Shown here piece by piece: positions 43,381-52,724 of a stretch of DNA of 64,000 nucleotides. How positions within the stretch are numbered: position 1 is the first letter of the stretch; each line of letters opens with the position of its first letter. Below the pieces are notes generated by a model. It saw only the letters and a program-made list of their open reading frames with translations, was not told where the DNA came from and made no database searches. The DNA is from Fibrobacter sp. UWP2. GTDB taxonomy: Bacteria > Fibrobacterota > Fibrobacteria > Fibrobacterales > Fibrobacteraceae. The stretch covers positions 1 to 64,000 of the forward strand of contig NZ_FQYM01000016.1 in NCBI RefSeq assembly GCF_900141705.1, given 5' to 3'. The position numbers and the translations under genes were made by a program.

Positions 43381-44748
43381 ATGAAATATTATTACGACCC
43401 CAAGAATAGACGCCCCTACAAAGAACGAATGAGAAATCGCTGCATTGCCGCAGCCGTCTTTATTATCTTCTGCACACTGATTGGCTCCTGCATTTTTGGC
43501 GGGGAGTCCGATACCCAAGCGCCAGTCGCCTCGACCGCCGTTTCTACCAGTCTGCCAACCGCGGACTCAGCAGAAAACGCCCCAGTCGACTCCGCCGAGA
43601 AACCCGTAAACGCCCTACAGGCGAGCGCCCCGCTGACCAAGGCCGAAGAACAGGTCGAAAACATCGCGAACACGCAGGCGACCATCATCGCCGCGGTCAC
43701 CCCAGAAACTCAGCCAGAGATCGAGGTCATCGACAGTGCCCACATCAAAAATCAAAAGGACGTGTTCCTCGCCGAAAAAATCGACATCATGCTGAGACGC
43801 TTCAAGCCTTTACACAGCGTGATGCTGGTAGTGGAACCCAAGACCAACGAGATTATCGCCTGGGGCGAGACCAAGGACGGCAAAGTGCAAAACGACCCCG
43901 ACTACTTTGTCAAAAACACCTTCCCCGCCGCCTCGCTCGCCAAGACCATCACCATCGCCGCGGCCATGGAGAGCAACCGCTACTCGCTCAACACGCCCAT
44001 TCCCGATCAGGGGGCGCACCACACCTTGTACAAGCGCCAACTGCGCGTCGCCGAGAACTACACGGGACCAACCATCGAGCTGCAGGACGCTTACGCCAAG
44101 TCGGCAAACCCGCCCTTGGCCATCATCGGCATGAACGTGGGGGCGAGCCGCCTCAAGAGCGCCGCCAAGAACCTGGGCTACAACATGAACTTTCCCAGCG
44201 GGATCCCCGGGCGTTCGAACTACAACCCGCCCGACACGGGCTACGGCCTCGCCGAAGCCAGCTGCGGCTTTACCGAGTCGACCACCCTCACGCCGCTCCT
44301 CGCCGCCGCCCAGGTGCGCTCCATCCTCACCAAAAAGCCGCTCGAAATCCCCTGGGCAGCAAACCTCCCCCAGTTCGCCCCCAAGAACCGCATTGCGCTC
44401 GACGTGGGCAAGTTCAGTGAGAATACCTACTACGGGCTCAGGGAGGCCATGATCCGCAGCATCACCAACGGCACCGCCCGCAAGCACATCTCGACCCGCA
44501 ACATGGCTCGCAAAAACTTCAACGCCCTGAACATCGGCGGCAAAACGGGTAGCCTGGACGGCCACGACCCATATGGACGTTACGAATGGTTCATGGGTTT
44601 CGCACAAGCTAAAGAGGACCCGAGCAAGGCGATTGTCGTCGTCATTCTGCAAATCCACGATTTGCAGGGTTTCCGCTCGCAGCCCGCGTGCCAAGTCGCC
44701 GCAATGATTATAAATTATTGGGCACACAAAACCCTTTGGAGCAACTAA
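43381..44748 (+). CDS. Penicillin-binding transpeptidase domain protein
   Basis: The protein has 455 residues. A membrane anchor (CIAAAVFIIFCTLIGSCIF) is followed by a Ser/Ala/Asp-rich linker to about residue 115. The transpeptidase domain holds SLAK (Ser185, Lys188), KSANPPL (SxN) and GGKTGSLDG (KTG). There is no glycosyltransferase domain and the N-terminal dimerisation region of classical class B PBPs is absent or very short. It cross-links peptidoglycan, or acts as a beta-lactam-binding relative. The Lgt gene overlaps its stop by one base (TAATG). Confidence 0.9.
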   Translation: MKYYYDPKNRRPYKERMRNRCIAAAVFIIFCTLIGSCIFGGESDTQAPVASTAVSTSLPTADSAENAPVDSAEKPVNALQASAPLTKAEEQVENIANTQATIIAAVTPETQPEIEVIDSAHIKNQKDVFLAEKIDIMLRRFKPLHSVMLVVEPKTNEIIAWGETKDGKVQNDPDYFVKNTFPAASLAKTITIAAAMESNRYSLNTPIPDQGAHHTLYKRQLRVAENYTGPTIELQDAYAKSANPPLAIIGMNVGASRLKSAAKNLGYNMNFPSGIPGRSNYNPPDTGYGLAEASCGFTESTTLTPLLAAAQVRSILTKKPLEIPWAANLPQFAPKNRIALDVGKFSENTYYGLREAMIRSITNGTARKHISTRNMARKNFNALNIGGKTGSLDGHDPYGRYEWFMGFAQAKEDPSKAIVVVILQIHDLQGFRSQPACQVAAMIINYWAHKTLWSN

Positions 44749-45626
44749 TGGAACCGACCTGGTGGAACCTTATACCGACTTATTTTGATGGAACCGCATT
44801 CGCCCTTGGCAGTTTCGAGGTACGCTGGTACGGCGTAATGTACATTTTTGCCTTTGTCACCGCCTACCTCACCATGTGGAAAATCAACAAGAAAGAGAAC
44901 ATGGGCTACACCAAGGAACAGTTCGACAGCATGTTCACCTGGATTATCGCAGGCATTTTGATTGGCGCCAGACTCGGCTACGTGTTCTTTTACAAGCCGC
45001 ATTACTACCTGCAGAACCCCACGGAGATTATTTTGCCGCTGAGCCATGACGCCCTCGGCTACCATTTTACCGGCATTGCGGGCATGAGCTATCACGGTGG
45101 ACTCTTCATTGGCCTCCTCTTTGTGATTATCGGACTCAAGCGGAACAAAATGAAGATATGGCCCTGGCTTAACCTCTGTTTTTTGGCAGCCCCGCTTGCT
45201 TACACCTGGGGGCGCTGGGGAAACTTCATCAACGGGGAACTCTTTGGCGAAGTAACCACGAGCCCTATTGGCATGTTCTTCCCGCTTGCCCACGACAGCC
45301 CCATCACGAACCCGATTCTGCACCACCCTAGCCAACTCTACGAAATGTGCTTCGAGGGCGTCATCCTATTCGCCGTTCTCTATAACCTGAGACGCATTCC
45401 CCTATTGCGCGACAAGATGCCCTGCCTCTACCTGATGGGCTACGGCATATTCCGCTTCTTTATCGAATTCTTCCGCAGGCCCGATGCCCACCTGGGGCGC
45501 ATCGACCTTTTCGGCATGAGCCGCGGACAGACGCTCTGCAGCATCATGATTATCACGGGCCTTGTGTGGCTGATTGTGCTGATTTACCGCCAGAAGAAAG
45601 CGGCTAGCAGCTTACCGCAAGGTTAG
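44748..45626 (+). CDS. lgt: Prolipoprotein diacylglyceryl transferase
   Basis: The protein has 292 residues from ATG 44748, overlapping the stop of the preceding gene by one base. It has several membrane segments and the Lgt features: VRWYGVMYIFAF at the start, GMSYHGG, and GRWGNFINGELFGE, which carries the conserved Arg-Asn-Glu segment. It moves diacylglycerol to the lipobox Cys of prolipoproteins, of which this window has several. The 3' end overlaps the convergent PmbA gene by 23 bases. Confidence 0.94.
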   Translation: MEPTWWNLIPTYFDGTAFALGSFEVRWYGVMYIFAFVTAYLTMWKINKKENMGYTKEQFDSMFTWIIAGILIGARLGYVFFYKPHYYLQNPTEIILPLSHDALGYHFTGIAGMSYHGGLFIGLLFVIIGLKRNKMKIWPWLNLCFLAAPLAYTWGRWGNFINGELFGEVTTSPIGMFFPLAHDSPITNPILHHPSQLYEMCFEGVILFAVLYNLRRIPLLRDKMPCLYLMGYGIFRFFIEFFRRPDAHLGRIDLFGMSRGQTLCSIMIITGLVWLIVLIYRQKKAASSLPQG

Positions 45627-46932
45627 ATACCGCGAGCGCAGGCACCTTGTAGTTCGAGAAAGGATTGTAGTATTCGTTCCCGACGGCGACAATGTTCTGG
45701 ATAATATCGAAGAAATTGCCGGAGAGCGTCACGCCATCGACTGGGTGCTGGATTACGCCGTTTTCGCACCAGAACCCGTGCGCACCGATACTCAGTTCGC
45801 CTGATACCGAATTGCAGCCGGAATTGCCTTCCAGGCGGGCAACCAGCAGGCACTTGGGGAACAGCTTCAGGAGTTCCGCTGTAGTCTTGTCGCCCGCAGG
45901 AACCAATAAGTTGTAGAATCCCGTTGACATCTTGTCTCCAAAGCTGCGGGAGCCGTTGCCCGTGGTTTTTCGCCCCGCCTTCGCCGCAGTTTCAAGGTTG
46001 TAGAGCGCCGAGGTAAAGACGCCGCCATCCACCACCTTCACGCGCTGCGTGAGGCTCCCCTCGGAGTCGAACATAAAGCGGTGCTCGAACATTTCACCCA
46101 GCGGGTCGTTCCAGATGGAGAACACGTCGCTCGCGATTTTTTCGCCTTCCTTGCCGTCGAGGCGGGACATGCCCTTTTGCATGGATTCGGCCACAAAGGG
46201 GCTGCAGTACATGCCCAAAAGGCGGTTCGAAATGCGTTCAGAGAAAATCACGGGGATCTTGCCGCCTTCAATTTTTTGGGCGCCAAAGAGTTCCGTGGCG
46301 TATTCCGCAGTGCGACTTGCGATTTCATCGATGCTGAACGCGTTCCAATCGCGACCGTTCTTCACAAAATTACCCAGCTTTTTGACACCGTCGCGGCTGG
46401 CAACCGCGCCAGCCCCAGCCGAGGCGGCATTGGAGCGAGACTCATAAAATAGGCCGTTGTGGTTCGCCACAATAGCGTAGTCCTCCTCCTTTTCGGCGCC
46501 CAGGTACGGGATATTCTCGATTTCCTTAGACTTGGCAAAAGTCGCCTTCTCGAGGTCAATGCAAAAGTCCTTCATTTGCGCCAGATCGAGCTTCTCGAGT
46601 TCCGCGTTGTAGTTCACCTCGGGCTCGGAGAGCTTTACCGGCTGCGGCAACTCGATATCGGTTTTCTCGGTCCACTGCGTGTGGCAAACTGCATCCTTGA
46701 GCGTTTGCTGCAGTGCCTCCTTGGTCAAGCGCTCGGTGTGGGCATAACCCGGACGGCCATCCTTGATCACGCGGATGCCAAGCCCCACGGAATCCGAGAT
46801 TTCGGTATTCTGCACCTGTCCCTGAAATACCGAGAGCCCCTCGGAATGAGAATTCGAGGCAATGATATCGAACTGTTCCGCCTCGTCCTTCGCGAGGTCA
46901 CACATACAAGATACGGCGTCAATGATATTCAT
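45604..46932 (-). CDS. pmbA: TldD/PmbA family metallopeptidase homolog (PmbA/TldE type)
   Basis: The protein has 442 residues, typical of PmbA. It has the N-terminal SHSEGLSVFQGQVQNTEI and RPGYAHTERL segments of the family and the late GNSGCNSVSGELSIGAHGFWCENG. It lacks the HExxxH zinc motif of TldD, as expected for the TldE partner. TldD/TldE heterodimers cleave peptides, including microcin precursors, and mature CcdA-like antitoxins. No TldD partner lies in the window. Confidence 0.88.
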   Translation of the reverse strand: MNIIDAVSCMCDLAKDEAEQFDIIASNSHSEGLSVFQGQVQNTEISDSVGLGIRVIKDGRPGYAHTERLTKEALQQTLKDAVCHTQWTEKTDIELPQPVKLSEPEVNYNAELEKLDLAQMKDFCIDLEKATFAKSKEIENIPYLGAEKEEDYAIVANHNGLFYESRSNAASAGAGAVASRDGVKKLGNFVKNGRDWNAFSIDEIASRTAEYATELFGAQKIEGGKIPVIFSERISNRLLGMYCSPFVAESMQKGMSRLDGKEGEKIASDVFSIWNDPLGEMFEHRFMFDSEGSLTQRVKVVDGGVFTSALYNLETAAKAGRKTTGNGSRSFGDKMSTGFYNLLVPAGDKTTAELLKLFPKCLLVARLEGNSGCNSVSGELSIGAHGFWCENGVIQHPVDGVTLSGNFFDIIQNIVAVGNEYYNPFSNYKVPALAVSNLAVSC

Positions 46933-46979
46933 AATGAGTTAGTAAAATTAATCAATAAATCCCACAGAAATCTAGTAAC

Positions 46980-47219
46980 TTATAACTTGGAACTAGTAAC
47001 TTTTCTTGCGAGCATGCGCCAGTAGGCGGCAGGGCTCCCTGTCACGGACTCCAGCGATTCGGCGAGTTCGCGAGTAATAGGCTGCGTTCCGGCAATCAAG
47101 GCCTCGAGCATTTCCATGGAAACACCAAGACGACGGGCAAATTCCGCCTTGTCCATCTTAAGCCACTCGATACCTTCCAGAATTGCCTGCCCCGGAGTGG
47201 GCGTTCCATGCCTTGCCAT
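46980..47219 (-). CDS. HigA-like XRE-family helix-turn-helix protein
   Basis: The protein has 79 residues. The HTH region reads DKAEFARRLGVSMEMLEALIAGTQPITRELAESL, followed by GSPAAYWRMLARK, the usual HigA ending. The adjacent gene is an AlgJ-like enzyme, with a one-base start/stop overlap (TAATG), and no HigB toxin is next to it. It may be a solitary antitoxin-like regulator or a control gene for the coupled AlgJ-like gene. Confidence 0.82.
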   Translation of the reverse strand: MARHGTPTPGQAILEGIEWLKMDKAEFARRLGVSMEMLEALIAGTQPITRELAESLESVTGSPAAYWRMLARKVTSSKL

Positions 47220-48751
47220 TAGAAATCAACCTCTTTCCAGCCTTCCGCACCAAAGCGGAGGTCGCGTTCCACGAATTCCCAGATTAAAAGTTTTTTGCCC
47301 TTGAGTACGCCGGCCTTGCGGGCGAGTTTCTCGCGAACCAAAGTCGAAGCGCCGCCATCGCTCACGATAGATGCCACAGGACGGTTCATGTTCTTCGCGA
47401 AGTGCGCAATCCAGCCCGCGTTCACCGGCGAATCGGTCTGGTAAATGCGGCTAAAGCTGTCACCGAGAATCAAAATCTTCGCCTTGCGGAAGTCGTCCTT
47501 GAAAGGCGACACCACATGCCCCGTGACATCTTGCTCCTTGAACACGCCAAACTTGTTGAGCCCGCTCATCTCGCCTATATCGCCCATGCGGTGCGCCACG
47601 CTGTCGGCAACCGAAAACTCCACCGAGTCCTCGCCCACCTCGATGACGCCCGCCTCTGCCATGGACTGCACCTTTTTGGCTATCTCCTTGGCCGCCAGTT
47701 CCGCACCGCGGGGGGTCCAGTGCGTGTCGTCGTTCAGGTAGAGTGCTCCTTCCGCCGTATCGCCCGCCTTGGCGGCAAGCAGAGGCGTGTACAAGTCCAC
47801 CGTGTTAAATCCAAGCGAGGTAAGCGAATCGAGAATCGCCTTGCCGTGTCCGCGGGTAGCCCCGTTCGACGAGGTATTTCCCAAATTCAACGGGGATTCG
47901 CCGCCCGTAAGGCGTTCGGGGTAAATGCTCGGCTTGCCCGGCACCACGACCACCAAAAGTTCCACGCCCTTCGCGCGCAGCTGGTCGCGGAACTTCGCGA
48001 TTGCCTTCACGGGGTTGTCGAGCTTGGCGCTGCGCGCGTCGAGGGGTGACGGCTGCACCAAGAATTCCACGTCCTGGCGGTAAAAAAGCCACGGGTCCTG
48101 ATTCCCCGCCGGTGCAGGTGGTTTGGAGCCGAGGACGACTTTTTCACCGGGGTCATTAAAAATCTTCCAGACGGCCAGCTGGTAACGCGGACGCACCGCC
48201 AAAACAAGCGCATTCTCGTCCTCGACCTTGCTCTCAAAGGCGCGCAGGTAACGGCTCGTCCAAACGCCATATTGCTTCACGTCAAGGAAGGCGTCGCCCA
48301 GCGAAAAATGGTCAAATCGCGAAATGGTCGCTTTCAATGCCGAATCCACCGTCGGGAAGCTCTCGGGTTCGTCTTCGAGGGCGGCCAGGAGCGTGTCGGC
48401 CTGTTTCAACAGCTTGTAGCGGGATTCCCCTGAATCCAGCTCGGCATAGGTGTTCACCGTAAGCACAGCCGCTTCGAGGTCGGAGAGCGCCCCCACAACC
48501 GGTTCCAGGGCGTCGGCAATCTCGGTACCGCCCGCCATGGACTCGCGTGCGGCTCGCCAGCAGGAATCCAACTTGAGCGCCGCATGGGCAATGGCGTTCC
48601 CACGCTTGAACGGCGTGTAGACCACATCCTTGAAAATATCGAACGAAATGAACCGCTTATCGCCGCGGAGGTCCGCCACCGACTGCACCGAGAAGGGCAG
48701 CAAAAGCAAAAGACCGAAAACAGCGATAATGGCGACAAGTTTTTTATTCAC
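47219..48751 (-). CDS. AlgJ/AlgX-like SGNH-fold acetyltransferase or hydrolase
   Basis: The protein has 510 residues from a GTG at 48751 (VNKKLVAIIAV); another GTG at 48784 would add 11 residues before the membrane segment. A single hydrophobic segment (LVAIIAVFGLLLLLPF) anchors it. The later half has SGNH features of the AlgX/AlgJ family: LYLNDDTHWTPRGAEL (Asp-His pair) and KILILGDSFSRIYQ (GDSFS serine). It should act on exported polysaccharide, probably adding or removing acetyl groups. Its stop overlaps the HigA-like start. Confidence 0.78.
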   Translation of the reverse strand: MNKKLVAIIAVFGLLLLLPFSVQSVADLRGDKRFISFDIFKDVVYTPFKRGNAIAHAALKLDSCWRAARESMAGGTEIADALEPVVGALSDLEAAVLTVNTYAELDSGESRYKLLKQADTLLAALEDEPESFPTVDSALKATISRFDHFSLGDAFLDVKQYGVWTSRYLRAFESKVEDENALVLAVRPRYQLAVWKIFNDPGEKVVLGSKPPAPAGNQDPWLFYRQDVEFLVQPSPLDARSAKLDNPVKAIAKFRDQLRAKGVELLVVVVPGKPSIYPERLTGGESPLNLGNTSSNGATRGHGKAILDSLTSLGFNTVDLYTPLLAAKAGDTAEGALYLNDDTHWTPRGAELAAKEIAKKVQSMAEAGVIEVGEDSVEFSVADSVAHRMGDIGEMSGLNKFGVFKEQDVTGHVVSPFKDDFRKAKILILGDSFSRIYQTDSPVNAGWIAHFAKNMNRPVASIVSDGGASTLVREKLARKAGVLKGKKLLIWEFVERDLRFGAEGWKEVDF

Positions 48752-48802
48752 GCCCCTAAAATAGAAAAAAACGGACAGCACCACAGCGCCATCCGCTTAA
48801 AA

Positions 48803-48875
48803 TACCCGGTCCGCGACTCGAACGCGGAGCTAGTCCTTAGGAGGGACCCGTTTTATCCTGTTAAACTAACCAGGC
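48803..48875 (-). tRNA. tRNA-Arg (anticodon CCU)
   Basis: 73 bases. Acceptor GCCTGGT (5') pairs with ACCGGGT (3') with two G:T wobbles. D-stem GTTT/AAAC. Anticodon stem GGTCC/GGACT with loop CTCCTAA (anticodon CCT, reads AGG). T-arm CCGCG-TTCGAGT-CGCGG. Discriminator A; CCA is not encoded. Confidence 0.93.
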
Positions 48876-48962
48876 AACTCGCCGGCGACTACTGCCACCG
48901 AAGCATTGCAAATATACAAAAGAATTCCGGTTTCGTCAGCAACGAAACCGAGCTTGCAAAAA

Positions 48963-50492
48963 CTAGTAAGCGTGGTCGCAGTCCACGTTCTCCTTGCCCT
49001 TGATACCATTCGCGCACTCGATAAGGCCTTGGAGTACGCCGTTACGGAACGTGCCCCAACTCTTTTTGTCGTTCTTCATGATGAAACACGCCTGGTTGCT
49101 CTTTTCGGGGTCTGTGCCTTCGATGCCGTTCACGGGTATCCACTCGTAGCAGCGTTCATCCACATAGTAGGTGTAGAACTTGCCCTCAATTTTGCCATCG
49201 CGGTAGTTGCCAAAGGAATAGCCCAGATCGTTCTGTCCGTTGAGCAGACCCTTCTTGAAGTCGATGGTAATCTTGTCCTTGAGTTTGGCGCGCGCGGCCT
49301 CGCGTTCTTCCTTCTTTTGGGCGAAGGCTTCCTCGGCGGCCTTCCTCTGCTTGCCCTTGAGCTTGCTGATGCGCTTGAGTTCACGCTTGTCGGCCTTCTC
49401 CTCGGCCTTCTGCTGCGCCTTGTAGTCTTCGACAAACGGGTAGTGGACCGTGAGACGGCCGTGGATTTCGTTGTTCCAGTACGGGATCTCTGCCATGAGG
49501 AAGCCCTTTTGCGAGAACATGTTGACCATGCCATGCACCGCGCCCATCTTGTAGGGGACTTCGAGGTGCAAGAAGTAGTAGGGCTTCATTTTCTTCTTTT
49601 CTTTGGGATCCTTGATGCCCAGATTGTCGACCGCGCTGTAGCGGTAGAAACGCGAAACGCCGTTCTTGTTGCCGTGGACGTATTCGGTGGTATAAAGCAC
49701 CTTGCCGAACTCCTTGCCCTGGCGCATAGGCAGGTTGGGGTCGTTGCCGTAGCCCGTCTCGCGGCCATGGAACTTGCCGTTGGCATCCACGGTCATCTCG
49801 TTTTCGAGGTAGCCGTTCAAAAGGAAGCCGGACCACACGTTGCCATCTTTGCAGCGGACATCGCTGTAGTCAATAAAGCGACCCACGGCATCGGGCAAAA
49901 GCTTTTCGGGGAGCCCGGAAATGGCGAACACACCCTTGCGGTTCCAGTCCAAAAGGCGCGGGGCGTCCGGACGTTCGTGATACTGGAAAAAGCACGGGAT
50001 GCTGTCGAGGCGGGCCTTGCGCTCGGCAAAATACGTTCCAAACGGAGTCGGTTTCTTGTTGTCGGTGAACTTTTGCGCCACGGCGTCGTGGACCTTGCCG
50101 CTATCGGCAAAGTCGGCAAGTGTAAAGCCCGTGCTGTTGAGGTGGTCTACGCAAAGGTCCAGGTTCTTGTTGTACTCGTCGCTGTCCTCGGCGCACTTTT
50201 TGCCCTTGCACTTGAGAATTTCAAACTGAGGCAAATCCCACACCTTGGTCACCTTGGTGGCGCCTTCGCCCCACTCGTCGGCTTCCTTCTCTTCGATGTT
50301 GAAGCAACCGCAAATCCAGGCTTCGCCATAGGTCTTCACAGCAAGGCGTTCCAGTTCCTCGGGCTCGACACGGCCGACGTTTTCCATCCAGCAGTCAAAA
50401 TACCTGGTGATTTTATCTTCGGCCATCGTCAGGGTCGCGAAGCCTAAAAGCAAAAATAGCGAGACTTTGACAAATTTTTTCATGTTACTCAT
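48963..50492 (-). CDS. Exported protein with YwqK/MORN-like repeats and a charged coiled segment
   Basis: The protein has 509 residues (ATG 50492; an ATG at 50483 in the same frame is also possible, giving MKKFVKVSLFLLLGF). A signal peptide ends TLTMA. The middle has repeated modification-type strands (NGKFHGRETGYG, HGNKNGVSRFYRY, NEIHGRLTVHYP, GKIEGKFYTYY) like the YwqK/MORN-variant repeat. A strongly charged Lys/Glu-rich helix (KAEEKADKRELKRIS) occurs near residue 370. There are several cysteines. Function unknown; an envelope structural role is plausible. Confidence 0.7.
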   Translation of the reverse strand: MSNMKKFVKVSLFLLLGFATLTMAEDKITRYFDCWMENVGRVEPEELERLAVKTYGEAWICGCFNIEEKEADEWGEGATKVTKVWDLPQFEILKCKGKKCAEDSDEYNKNLDLCVDHLNSTGFTLADFADSGKVHDAVAQKFTDNKKPTPFGTYFAERKARLDSIPCFFQYHERPDAPRLLDWNRKGVFAISGLPEKLLPDAVGRFIDYSDVRCKDGNVWSGFLLNGYLENEMTVDANGKFHGRETGYGNDPNLPMRQGKEFGKVLYTTEYVHGNKNGVSRFYRYSAVDNLGIKDPKEKKKMKPYYFLHLEVPYKMGAVHGMVNMFSQKGFLMAEIPYWNNEIHGRLTVHYPFVEDYKAQQKAEEKADKRELKRISKLKGKQRKAAEEAFAQKKEEREAARAKLKDKITIDFKKGLLNGQNDLGYSFGNYRDGKIEGKFYTYYVDERCYEWIPVNGIEGTDPEKSNQACFIMKNDKKSWGTFRNGVLQGLIECANGIKGKENVDCDHAY

Positions 50493-50528
50493 TCCTATTC
50501 CACCATAAAATATAACACCAACAAAAAA

Positions 50529-50852
50529 TTAATCGCCCGAAAGTTTGACCAAATAGCCCTTTTTTTCGAGTTCCAGCTTTAAAATGTTGCGCTTATCGCC
50601 CTGGATTTCGATGTTGAAGTCTTTGACGGAACCTCCCACCCCGCATTTTTGCTTCAAGGCGCGGGCCAGCTCCTTGAGTTCATCTTCATCGAGGGGCACT
50701 CCCGTCACGACGCTCAGCATTTTACCGCCGCCCATCCGCTTGAGCTGGATGCGCACGACTCCGTCGCCCTGCGGGCGCTCGGCCTTGGGCTTTTCTTCTT
50801 TAATGCGGCCGACGCCGGTCGCAAAGACGAGTGTGGAACGCGGTTCACTCAC
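50529..50852 (-). CDS. SUI1/YciH family translation initiation factor-like protein
   Basis: 107 residues from the GTG at 50852 (GGAG lies four bases before it, and the start overlaps the upstream gene by eight bases); an in-frame ATG at 50873 is an alternative. The SUI1 fold is clear: VVRIQLKRMGGGKMLSVVTGV, LKELARALKQKCGVGGSVKD, NILKLELEKKGYLVKLSGD. Bacterial YciH is an eIF1-like factor that affects initiation fidelity under stress. Confidence 0.9.
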   Translation of the reverse strand: MSEPRSTLVFATGVGRIKEEKPKAERPQGDGVVRIQLKRMGGGKMLSVVTGVPLDEDELKELARALKQKCGVGGSVKDFNIEIQGDKRNILKLELEKKGYLVKLSGD

Positions 50853-51030
50853 GAGGCTCCCCCTTTTTGCCAAAAATCAACGCCACGAGCAGCCCGATGA
50901 CAACATACAACAGGACCGCCGCCAAAAGGCCAACGAACTCGGACCCCGACAGGGCCTCGACCTTCACGAACAGCCACACCGAAACGGGCATCGCAACAAG
51001 GAAGAGGATTCCGGGCAAATTCTTTTTCAT
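50845..51030 (-). CDS. Small two-segment membrane protein
   Basis: The protein has 61 residues with two hydrophobic spans (LPGILFLVAMPVSVWLFV and FVGLLAAVLLYVVIGLLVALIF) and basic ends. I recognise no family. Its start overlaps the stop of the xylanase gene by one base (TAATG), and its end overlaps the YciH start, so these three genes are tightly coupled. Confidence 0.65.
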   Translation of the reverse strand: MKKNLPGILFLVAMPVSVWLFVKVEALSGSEFVGLLAAVLLYVVIGLLVALIFGKKGEPRE

Positions 51031-52694
51031 TACTTAACATCCATCTCAGTGGTCTTGCCGTCGGCGGTGACCTGGTAACGGCCCTTGAAACCGCGGAACT
51101 TCGCCACGCCGTCGTTACCAGCGGTCGCGGTCGCCTCGGTGGTCCACTTTTTGTGCCAGAGGTCGTAAATGCGTTTGGCAGCCTCTTTCTCGTGACCGTC
51201 GGCACCAATGATGCCGCCGTTCTTGATCCAGTGGCGGTTATCCCAAAAGCCCCACAGCACAATGCCGTTAATGGCCGGGTGGCTAAAGGCGCTGCGGATG
51301 AACTTTTCGTAAGCGTCGGCCTGGCCCTTTTCGGAGAGCGTCATGCCCTGGTCCCACGTGCCAAAGTCCAGTTCCGTCACCTTGATGGGGAGCCCAAGCG
51401 AGGCAATCTTGTCGAGGCGCTCCTTGATGAGGGCCGGCTCCACCGGACGCGCGTTAAAGTGGCACTGCACGCCCACGCCCATGATAGGCACCTTGCGGTC
51501 GAGCATGCCCTTGATGAGGCTTACATAACGGTCAGTCTCAGCCGCAGCGACCACGTTGTACTCGTTCAGGTACAGCATGGCATCGGGATCGGCCTTGTGC
51601 GCCCAAATGAAAGCGCTGTCGAGGTACTGCCATCCGCAGGTGTTGAAGGTGTAGGACTCGTGCAACGGTTCGTTCCACACGTCGTATTCGGTAATCTTGC
51701 CCTTGTACTCCTTGAGGTCACGATCAATGCGCGCCTTGAGCATTTTACCAAAATCATTGCACTGCTTGGGCGTTTGCGGGTTGGAATAGTGCTTGTCGAA
51801 TCCGTACCCCTGGTGGCCCCACATGAGGGCGTGCCCGCGGAGCTTCCAGCCGTTGGCCTGCGTGAAGTCCACGTAGCGGTACATTTCCTTTTTGAGGATC
51901 TTGCCCTTCTTGGGTTCGTACTCGGGCCATTTGAACTGGTTCTCGCTCACCGCGTGCCAAAAGAATTTTTTCGCCTTGGCCTTGTACCAGTTCTCAATGC
52001 TGTCGCTCTTGCTATCGGTCGTGATGTTGAGCGCCGTGCCAAACGGGAACGCGTGGCGCAACAGCTTCACCGAGACTTTAGACCCGGGGGCGGCCTTCAC
52101 GGTGAAGTCCTTTTTGCGGAGGCTGTCGATACGGGATTCGGCGGTCTGGTACCAAAGCGTGTCCAGCGTTTCAGCCTTTTCGATCCGCACATCGTCCATT
52201 TGGATCCAACCCTTTTGCAGGCCCACATGGAACGTGACGTTGTTGAGGCCATAGCCCTTCTGGTCGGCGAGAAACTTCATCGAAAAAGTCTGCCACTTGT
52301 CGGTCAACTGGAAGCTGGCGCTCTCCTTTTGACGGTAGTCGGGAGGGCCTCCCTGCACCACCGCGTTAATGGGCATGTTGCCCTTCGCCTTGAAGGAGAG
52401 CGTGTAGTATGCGGAATCGGCAAGGAACTTGGGCGGCTGTAGCTGGAGCCCCCACCAAATCTTGGGGAGAGTCTTCACCACCACCTTCGCACCCTTCGAC
52501 TTGTCGACGCCAAGGCCTTCCACAGCAATTTGCGTTTCAACGGTCGCCGGGCCATCGGGGTTGTTCCACAAGTACCAGCCGCCATCGCCGTACTCCATGT
52601 CGCCATTGCTCAAAACGTTCTGCGCAAAGGCCGAGGTGCAAAGGAGCGAAGCCGCCAAGGCGGCACCAAATGCCATACAACAAAAAGATTTCAT
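51030..52694 (-). CDS. Secreted GH10 endo-beta-1,4-xylanase with an N-terminal carbohydrate-binding module
   Basis: The protein has 554 residues from ATG 52694, five bases after GGAGG; an upstream TTG reading would add four residues. A signal peptide ends TSAFAQ. Residues about 27-175 resemble a CBM4_9/CBM22-like module (NVLSNGDMEYGDGGWYLWNN, IQMDDVRIEK). Residues about 210-515 are a GH10 barrel with acid/base Glu342 in YDVWNEPLHE and nucleophile Glu441 in KVTELDFGTWDQG. A short C-terminal beta segment (about 520-554) follows. It should cut xylan chains outside the cell. Confidence 0.92.
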   Translation of the reverse strand: MKSFCCMAFGAALAASLLCTSAFAQNVLSNGDMEYGDGGWYLWNNPDGPATVETQIAVEGLGVDKSKGAKVVVKTLPKIWWGLQLQPPKFLADSAYYTLSFKAKGNMPINAVVQGGPPDYRQKESASFQLTDKWQTFSMKFLADQKGYGLNNVTFHVGLQKGWIQMDDVRIEKAETLDTLWYQTAESRIDSLRKKDFTVKAAPGSKVSVKLLRHAFPFGTALNITTDSKSDSIENWYKAKAKKFFWHAVSENQFKWPEYEPKKGKILKKEMYRYVDFTQANGWKLRGHALMWGHQGYGFDKHYSNPQTPKQCNDFGKMLKARIDRDLKEYKGKITEYDVWNEPLHESYTFNTCGWQYLDSAFIWAHKADPDAMLYLNEYNVVAAAETDRYVSLIKGMLDRKVPIMGVGVQCHFNARPVEPALIKERLDKIASLGLPIKVTELDFGTWDQGMTLSEKGQADAYEKFIRSAFSHPAINGIVLWGFWDNRHWIKNGGIIGADGHEKEAAKRIYDLWHKKWTTEATATAGNDGVAKFRGFKGRYQVTADGKTTEMDVK

Positions 52695-52724
52695 TGAAAC
52701 CTCCAAAATCTACTCCAATATAGT

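Noticed and set aside
48906-50447. Plus-strand frame of 513 codons
   Set aside because: It is antisense to the exported YwqK/MORN-like protein with a good signal peptide; no independent start signal or motif.
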